From: Bacteroidales bacterium UBA1794
Lineage (GTDB): Bacteria; Bacteroidota; Bacteroidia; Bacteroidales; Bacteroidaceae
Assembly (NCBI GenBank): GCA_002315435.1
Contig: DCFW01000007.1
Span: 1-23,037 of the forward strand
DNA: 23,037 nucleotides
Direction: 5' to 3'
Of the stretch, positions 19,293-23,037 are shown one piece after another; positions within the stretch are counted from its first letter, which is position 1, and every line of letters begins with the position of its first letter. The notes beneath the pieces were generated by a model. It was not told where the DNA came from, did not search any database, and saw only the letters and a list, made by a program, of their open reading frames with translations. Both the position numbers and the translations under genes were made by a program.

Positions 19293-21974
19293 TTAATAGA
19301 ATAGCCAATCAACGGTTTCGTCACCACCTGCCAATCCGGCATTGTAAGGTTCTATTTCAGACGAAGTAAATCCCGCTACCAAAATCAGTCCTTTAGGCAA
19401 CAACAACTTGTGATTCCCCGGAGCAAAGCTGTAAGCATGTATGTTCACCAAAGGCAGACCATCTACTCTGATGGCATTAGTAATCAGAGGCTCAGCCTGT
19501 CCATAATCATTTGCTGAAGCATCTGTTTCCAATTTGGGTGCTCGTGCATATTTCTTCTGGTCGTCACGGAAGTAACCCACCAACAAAGATACAGGTTTGG
19601 ATGTTTCAAACTCCACCTCAGTACCCTCATTGCGTTGTTTTTCGCTATTGAACACAAATGCTTTCAATCCCTTCAACTCGGGAGCCATCGCATCCACTTT
19701 GTATTTATGATCATCAAACAGTACAGCACCTTTATCAAGCACCACTGTTTTATAATCACCAACCAGTTTCACTGTAGCCGGAACAATCGTTGCCATTTTC
19801 TTATCGGCAACATTCTTGCCCTGTTGCTTGCTCTTCAACAATTCTATATTTGATTTCAAATTATCAAATTCCTTCTGATAATAAGGCAACAACTCAGCCC
19901 AAGTCTTGTTTTTACCACCATCGTCACCCACCGGGATACGACGTTGCCCTGTCTGCATACTGTTGGCATAAAGGTAAGTATCCTTTGTCAAAGATACCAA
20001 TTTTTTATAATGATTCAAACTGGATTCCAATAAAGGTACAGCCTTATCAAGATTCGACAAATCTTTGCCCCATTGATAATCCAATACCAGTTTGGCAGCC
20101 TTCACCTTATCACTGAAAAATTCAGCATATTCTCTGTAGCAATGCATATCATTCTGCAAACGAGAGAACTCCTCTTTATTGTTTTTCACCTGAGAAGCAG
20201 CACTGTCAATAGCAGCTACGGCACTTTCGCCATGAGCCACACATTGTGCAATGATATCCAAAGGCAATTCACCTTCATGCTTCTGATGCTTCCATTCCTT
20301 CTCTACATACTCGATCAGTTTTTCTCCTTTAGGACCACAACTCTCATAGAAACCGGGATAGATTGTATATTTGTAAGGATTCACAAATTGACTCATAGTC
20401 ATACCCAGCAACAATGTTTGTCGGTTGCCTTCGGTAATGCCGAAACGACGAAGCAATTTCGGAGCAATCTCACCACTTTGGTCATAAGCTTCCAATATCT
20501 CTTTCGCTGAATTCACATCCGTCCCATAATAGTCGGCCAGGCGTTTCTCCCAATAGGAAGAATCATTTGTACGGTGGCAGTTCCATGCATAACGCCCCCA
20601 TGCAGCATACCACATCCAGTCACGATCTATTTGCAATTCTCTCTTGCCATCAGCCAACTTATCAGCAGAATAAGGCCAATCCCAATAACTAGCCTGAGGA
20701 TACAAGTGCAATCCGTTTTCACCTTTAATCGTATGCATTGCTTGCACTGCTTTTTCAGCAAATGCAGGAGAACTCCATCTCCAAGGCTCCAAATTGGCAA
20801 GGATATGTACATTACAAATATGTAAAGGAGCAATCTTGCTCAACTCCATATCGGTTTGTGACCAAGGGCCACCCGGTTGATAAGTAGTGAGCGACTCACC
20901 CGTATACTTGTTTACAGTATATATATTGTGATACAATGGCAATGCTGCTTTCAGTACTCTTGGGCAATCGGTGTCATGTGCACGTAGTATAATAGGAGGT
21001 TCATCCGTACGTCCCAATGCCTTCAATCCATCTTTCACACCGGGGATAATCGTTTTGGTCATCCACTCCACATCATCATCATAGGTATCCATCGCTTCAC
21101 CCAGACAAAGCATCAAGCCTACATTCGGGTATTTCGTAATGAAAGCTGCAATACTCTTACGCGTATAATCACTGATAAGAGGAACAATGGGACGGTTGCG
21201 ATCCTGAGTCTTTATGCCGTAATGTTCAGCGAAAGGCTTAGACACAATTATATTATAAAACATTTGTATCACACGAATACCGCGACGTGCAGCTTCAGTA
21301 GTAAGAAATGAATATATCTCTTCGTTACGCTTCAACGTAGCATCATCCACCTCCACGGCAAACGGATAATCTTTCAGTTTCACCAACGAAGCAAACGGAT
21401 GTCCGTTCCACAAATATACTACATTCATATTGTTGGCAACCAGCATATCAAGATAACGAGTCCACAATTCTTTGTTGTAGAACCAAGGGAAGTTTTCGGG
21501 AGTATAAGGATATTCATATACACTATGTCCGGGCAACAGGGTCGTTTTTTGCAACCCGACACAAGCACCGCGCAGCACCATTTCAGGTGCATCTTTCATG
21601 GATGTAGGTATTTGATCGTAACCGTTTTGTTGCACACACTCCATCAATCGATTCACACCGTAAATCACCCCCGAAGGATCATTACCGGTAACGGTGACTG
21701 TCCGCCCTTTGTGCGACAACATAAAACCTTCATGAGGCAATCCCGTAGTATCGGCAGCCTCACAAAGACGTATCACATTCTTTGCATGTTTATTATCTAC
21801 TATCGTATAACCTGATGCCTGTAAACGAGTGCGCAGCTGAGCAGCGGCGTATGTCATTTGCGGTGAAGAGGTTTTATCGGTTGCAATCCGGATGCCCGGA
21901 ACACTACAACCAAACATAAAGAGCATGGAAGCACCAATCGTCAAAGGGTGCCAAATGTTTCTGTTAATATTCAT
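19293..21974 (-). CDS. Alpha-uronidase-like lipoprotein (GH67/GH20-type fold; possible alpha-galacturonidase)
   Basis: Predicted lipoprotein of 893 residues: a hydrophobic N-terminus ends in LFMFGC with Cys23 as the likely lipidated residue. No acidic Bacteroidetes surface-export signal follows the Cys (SVPG), which favours the periplasmic face. Residues about 27-125 form an alpha/beta domain of the kind preceding GH67 and GH20 barrels (AAAQLRTRL, TVTGNDPSGVIYGVNRLME). A TIM barrel follows (about 130-480), with YLDMLVANNMNVVYLWNGHP (about 174-193), RRGIRVIQMFYN and GLMLCLGEAMDTYDDDVEW (E293 is a candidate catalytic acid). The C-terminal region is helical (about 500-720), then beta-rich. I recall proteins of this size and type annotated in Bacteroidetes as alpha-D-galacturonidase, but that is from memory and uncertain; alpha-glucuronidase is an alternative. 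The GH20 Asp-Glu catalytic pair is not evident. First gene of the operon, 13 nt before the next. Confidence 0.82.
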   Translation of the reverse strand: MNINRNIWHPLTIGASMLFMFGCSVPGIRIATDKTSSPQMTYAAAQLRTRLQASGYTIVDNKHAKNVIRLCEAADTTGLPHEGFMLSHKGRTVTVTGNDPSGVIYGVNRLMECVQQNGYDQIPTSMKDAPEMVLRGACVGLQKTTLLPGHSVYEYPYTPENFPWFYNKELWTRYLDMLVANNMNVVYLWNGHPFASLVKLKDYPFAVEVDDATLKRNEEIYSFLTTEAARRGIRVIQMFYNIIVSKPFAEHYGIKTQDRNRPIVPLISDYTRKSIAAFITKYPNVGLMLCLGEAMDTYDDDVEWMTKTIIPGVKDGLKALGRTDEPPIILRAHDTDCPRVLKAALPLYHNIYTVNKYTGESLTTYQPGGPWSQTDMELSKIAPLHICNVHILANLEPWRWSSPAFAEKAVQAMHTIKGENGLHLYPQASYWDWPYSADKLADGKRELQIDRDWMWYAAWGRYAWNCHRTNDSSYWEKRLADYYGTDVNSAKEILEAYDQSGEIAPKLLRRFGITEGNRQTLLLGMTMSQFVNPYKYTIYPGFYESCGPKGEKLIEYVEKEWKHQKHEGELPLDIIAQCVAHGESAVAAIDSAASQVKNNKEEFSRLQNDMHCYREYAEFFSDKVKAAKLVLDYQWGKDLSNLDKAVPLLESSLNHYKKLVSLTKDTYLYANSMQTGQRRIPVGDDGGKNKTWAELLPYYQKEFDNLKSNIELLKSKQQGKNVADKKMATIVPATVKLVGDYKTVVLDKGAVLFDDHKYKVDAMAPELKGLKAFVFNSEKQRNEGTEVEFETSKPVSLLVGYFRDDQKKYARAPKLETDASANDYGQAEPLITNAIRVDGLPLVNIHAYSFAPGNHKLLLPKGLILVAGFTSSEIEPYNAGLAGGDETVDWLFY

Positions 21975-22111
21975 TTCGGATATGTTATTCTTTTCTTATG
22001 AAAATAGGACGAACATTTTAGCTTTTTGTACCCGTAACGAAGCTCTATTAAAGTAGGTATTATCTAATTCTAATAATAACTATAACCAACCTTCTTTGTT
22101 TGTTTTTCACT

Positions 22112-22140
22112 CAAACTATAAAATCGAAGTATGCCACAAT
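22112..22140 (-). promoter_or_regulatory. Weak candidate promoter of the enzyme operon
   Basis: The minus strand reads TATAGTTTG at 22120-22112. This resembles the Bacteroidetes -7 box TAnnTTTG but has one extra base between TA and TTTG. ATTG lies about 17 nt upstream as a poor -33 box. The position, about 140 nt before the first ATG and about 45 nt downstream of the first palindrome, is sensible, but the match is imperfect. Without transcript ends this is only a candidate. Confidence 0.2.
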
Positions 22141-22184
22141 ATCATTTCATTTTTTTGTAGACCATACATATCAGATATCATTCA

Positions 22185-22236
22185 ATCAGCTTCATTTGAC
22201 AAACTCAATTAATTGAGTTGACAAAATGAAGCTGAT
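22185..22236. repeat. 52-bp interrupted palindrome I
   Basis: A perfect 18-bp core palindrome (AACTCAATTAATTGAGTT, 22202-22219) is flanked by a further perfect 13-bp inverted repeat (ATCAGCTTCATTT at 22185-22197, AAATGAAGCTGAT at 22224-22236). The two are separated on each side by the same 4 bases, GACA, which therefore mismatch. The whole element is two-fold symmetric with symmetric interruptions, like an operator for a dimeric or tetrameric regulator. A CTTTTTG tract follows on the plus strand, so a plus-strand terminator is the alternative reading, but no plus-strand gene ends here. Confidence 0.75.
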
Positions 22237-22245
22237 CTTTTTGTC

Positions 22246-22263
22246 AAAACATACTGATGTTTT
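22246..22263. repeat. Small inverted repeat between the two palindromes
   Basis: AAAACAT (22246-22252) and ATGTTTT (22257-22263) form a 7-bp inverted repeat around a 4-nt spacer. It lies between palindromes I and II. Being short and AT-rich it could be chance, but its location suggests part of the same regulatory cluster. Confidence 0.4.
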
Positions 22264-22288
22264 CATGAACCGGAACTGATGAAATCAT

Positions 22289-22308
22289 AAAATCAATTAA
22301 TTGATTTT
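22289..22308. repeat. 20-bp perfect palindrome II
   Basis: AAAATCAATTAATTGATTTT is a perfect 20-bp palindrome. Its centre TCAATTAATTGA is identical to the centre of palindrome I about 88 bp away. Symmetry extends outward: ACTGA lies 9 nt left of the palindrome and TCAGT 9 nt right. The shared core and symmetric flanks suggest two sites for one regulator. Confidence 0.7.
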
Positions 22309-22374
22309 CCAAAAAGTTCAGTATTAACACAAAAAGACAACCTTGCATAACATTTAGTCCAAGAACTTAAGGTA

Positions 22375-22395
22375 CCCCCCCCTTTCCTTTTTTTT
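22375..22395. other. Polypyrimidine tract C8-T3-C2-T8
   Basis: A 21-nt stretch of pyrimidines only on the plus strand: eight C, three T, two C, eight T. The minus strand is correspondingly all purine. Runs of eight identical bases are prone to replication slippage, so the tract could vary in length between cells. It is not inside a gene. Confidence 0.6.
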
Positions 22396-22513
22396 GCAAA
22401 CAACATTTTACTCATTATGAGATAGATAGAATATCTTCAACTCTCTACTTTTCTTCATTTTTAGAGATTCTACACTTAAAATGTAAGGTTTTCGTTCATA
22501 ATATACTCTCTAT

Positions 22514-22536
22514 TATTAATAGTAATACTATTAATA
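22514..22536. repeat. AT-rich inverted repeat, 11-bp arms
   Basis: TATTAATAGTA (22514-22524), one A, then TACTATTAATA (22526-22536) form a near-perfect palindrome. It contains only two G/C pairs and so is a weak hairpin; as duplex DNA it could be a binding site. The AT-rich background makes chance symmetry more likely than for the other palindromes. Confidence 0.5.
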
Positions 22537-22581
22537 TCAATTACTTATACATGAAATAAGCAAGAATATTAACATTTTTAA

Positions 22582-22626
22582 AAGAGTCCAACAAGAGTCC
22601 AAGCTTTGGACTCTTGTTGGACTCTT
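22582..22626. repeat. 21-bp-arm hairpin built from tandem AAGAGTCCAA units
   Basis: A perfect inverted repeat with 21-bp arms (22582-22602 and 22606-22626) and a 3-nt GCT loop. Each arm is two tandem copies of an 11-bp unit (AAGAGTCCAAC, AAGAGTCCAAG), so the element has four copies of one motif, two in each orientation. There is no U-tract on either side, which argues against a simple intrinsic terminator. As RNA it would form a very stable hairpin from either strand; as DNA it could be a multi-site operator. Confidence 0.8.
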
Positions 22627-22847
22627 GCATGGTCATTCATATACGATATAACTATCATGAAATAAATTATTTATAAATTAATTTCATTGCATAGCAAGTC
22701 TAATTTATTTGTTAATATAATATACATTAGTATGCAAATATTAATACAAGATATAGCAATACGTATTTTTCGTGCATGCTAATCACTTCCTGCTATACAA
22801 GGCATGGCAGGAATACTTTTAAATACTAATACATAGATATATACAAA

Positions 22848-22875
22848 TATAAACAGTTACCTATAAACAGTAACT
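22848..22875. repeat. Two tandem 14-bp direct repeats (TATAAACAGTnAC)
   Basis: TATAAACAGTTACC (22848-22861) is followed immediately by TATAAACAGTAACT (22862-22875), differing at two positions. A looser third version, TATAAAACAAGTAA, starts at 22885. A minus-strand TATATTTG box (22851-22844) overlaps the first copy. The repeats resemble short iterons or direct-repeat operators; their function is unknown. Confidence 0.5.
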
Positions 22876-22978
22876 CATACCCCCTATAAAACAAGTAATA
22901 TACCGTATTTACAAGCACTTATATTATTCATAATCAGTTCTATAATTACAGCAAACAACTAATTAACATATTAGTACA

Positions 22979-22996
22979 ACTACAGATACTACAGAT
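22979..22996. repeat. 9-bp perfect tandem repeat ACTACAGAT x2
   Basis: ACTACAGAT is present twice head to tail near the right edge of the window. It is short, so chance is possible. No other copy was noticed in the upstream region. Confidence 0.4.
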
Positions 22997-23037
22997 TAAA
23001 AAAGAAAGAAACCATTATCAGAACAAAGACTTGTAAT

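Larger units (their letters stand above)
21975..23037. other. Gene-free, repeat-rich upstream region (~1.06 kb)
   Basis: I see no credible protein-coding or RNA gene here on either strand; all frames are broken into short pieces. The region is very AT-rich, especially beyond about 22440. It holds several inverted repeats, two short tandem repeats and a C8/T8 pyrimidine tract, listed separately. It lies directly upstream of the first enzyme gene, so it should contain the operon promoter and its operators. The gene beyond the right edge (possibly SusC/SusD-like, or a divergent regulator) is not visible. Confidence 0.8.

Noticed and set aside
18890..19369. Plus-strand open frame of 159 codons spanning a gene junction
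   Set aside because: It is antisense to the start of the fusion enzyme and the end of the upstream gene, both well supported, and shows no domain or RBS of its own.
22185..22245. Palindrome I read as an intrinsic terminator on the plus strand (stem followed by CTTTTTG)
   Set aside because: There is no plus-strand gene ending upstream, the U-tract is short, and the shared core with palindrome II better fits an operator.
22582..22626. CRISPR repeats or insertion-sequence ends
   Set aside because: There are no regularly spaced unique spacers, no cas genes and no transposase frame or target duplication nearby. The units are directly adjacent rather than spaced.

Overview
The window looks like a polysaccharide-utilisation region from a Bacteroidales bacterium (Bacteroides/Parabacteroides/Prevotella type). 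The signs are a run of very large secreted carbohydrate enzymes, the family set (GH106, several GH2, a DUF5703/GH95-like protein, a SASA-type esterase), mostly weak Shine-Dalgarno sequences, and very AT-rich intergenic DNA. The species cannot be fixed from the sequence alone. Every gene I can support lies on the minus strand.

Layout in the direction of transcription (right to left). 23037-21975 is about 1.06 kb of AT-rich DNA with no gene but with a dense set of palindromes, hairpins and short tandem repeats. Next comes a tightly packed seven-gene operon: an alpha-uronidase-like lipoprotein (21974-19293), a giant propeller/GH2/malectin fusion enzyme (19279-15119), a LacZ-type GH2 (15122-11997), a second and different GH2 (11986-9146), a GH106 alpha-L-rhamnosidase-like enzyme (9149-5961), a sialate O-acetylesterase-like esterase (5959-4532) and a DUF5703/GH95-like enzyme (4512-2296). 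Gaps are 19 nt or less, and two junctions overlap by 4 nt (ATGA). A hairpin with a U-rich tail at about 2244-2203 closes the operon. A separately transcribed sensor histidine kinase with a periplasmic ABC-substrate-binding-like sensor domain (1996-50) follows.

Working hypothesis (inference). All seven operon products carry N-terminal export signals, and most are exo-acting by family, so the operon probably trims imported oligosaccharides in the periplasm. The combination of alpha-L-rhamnosidase, a possible alpha-galacturonidase/glucuronidase, beta-galactosidase/beta-glucuronidase-type GH2 enzymes, a GH43-like propeller and a deacetylase would suit an acetylated, rhamnose- and uronate-containing plant glycan such as rhamnogalacturonan or an arabinogalactan/gum side chain. 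No SusC/SusD pair, polysaccharide lyase, sulfatase or endo-acting enzyme is present in the window. If they belong to this locus they must lie beyond its right edge or elsewhere.

The least explained parts are the multi-domain fusion enzyme, the alpha-uronidase-like and DUF5703 proteins (uncertain substrates), and the repeat-rich 1 kb region upstream of the operon.
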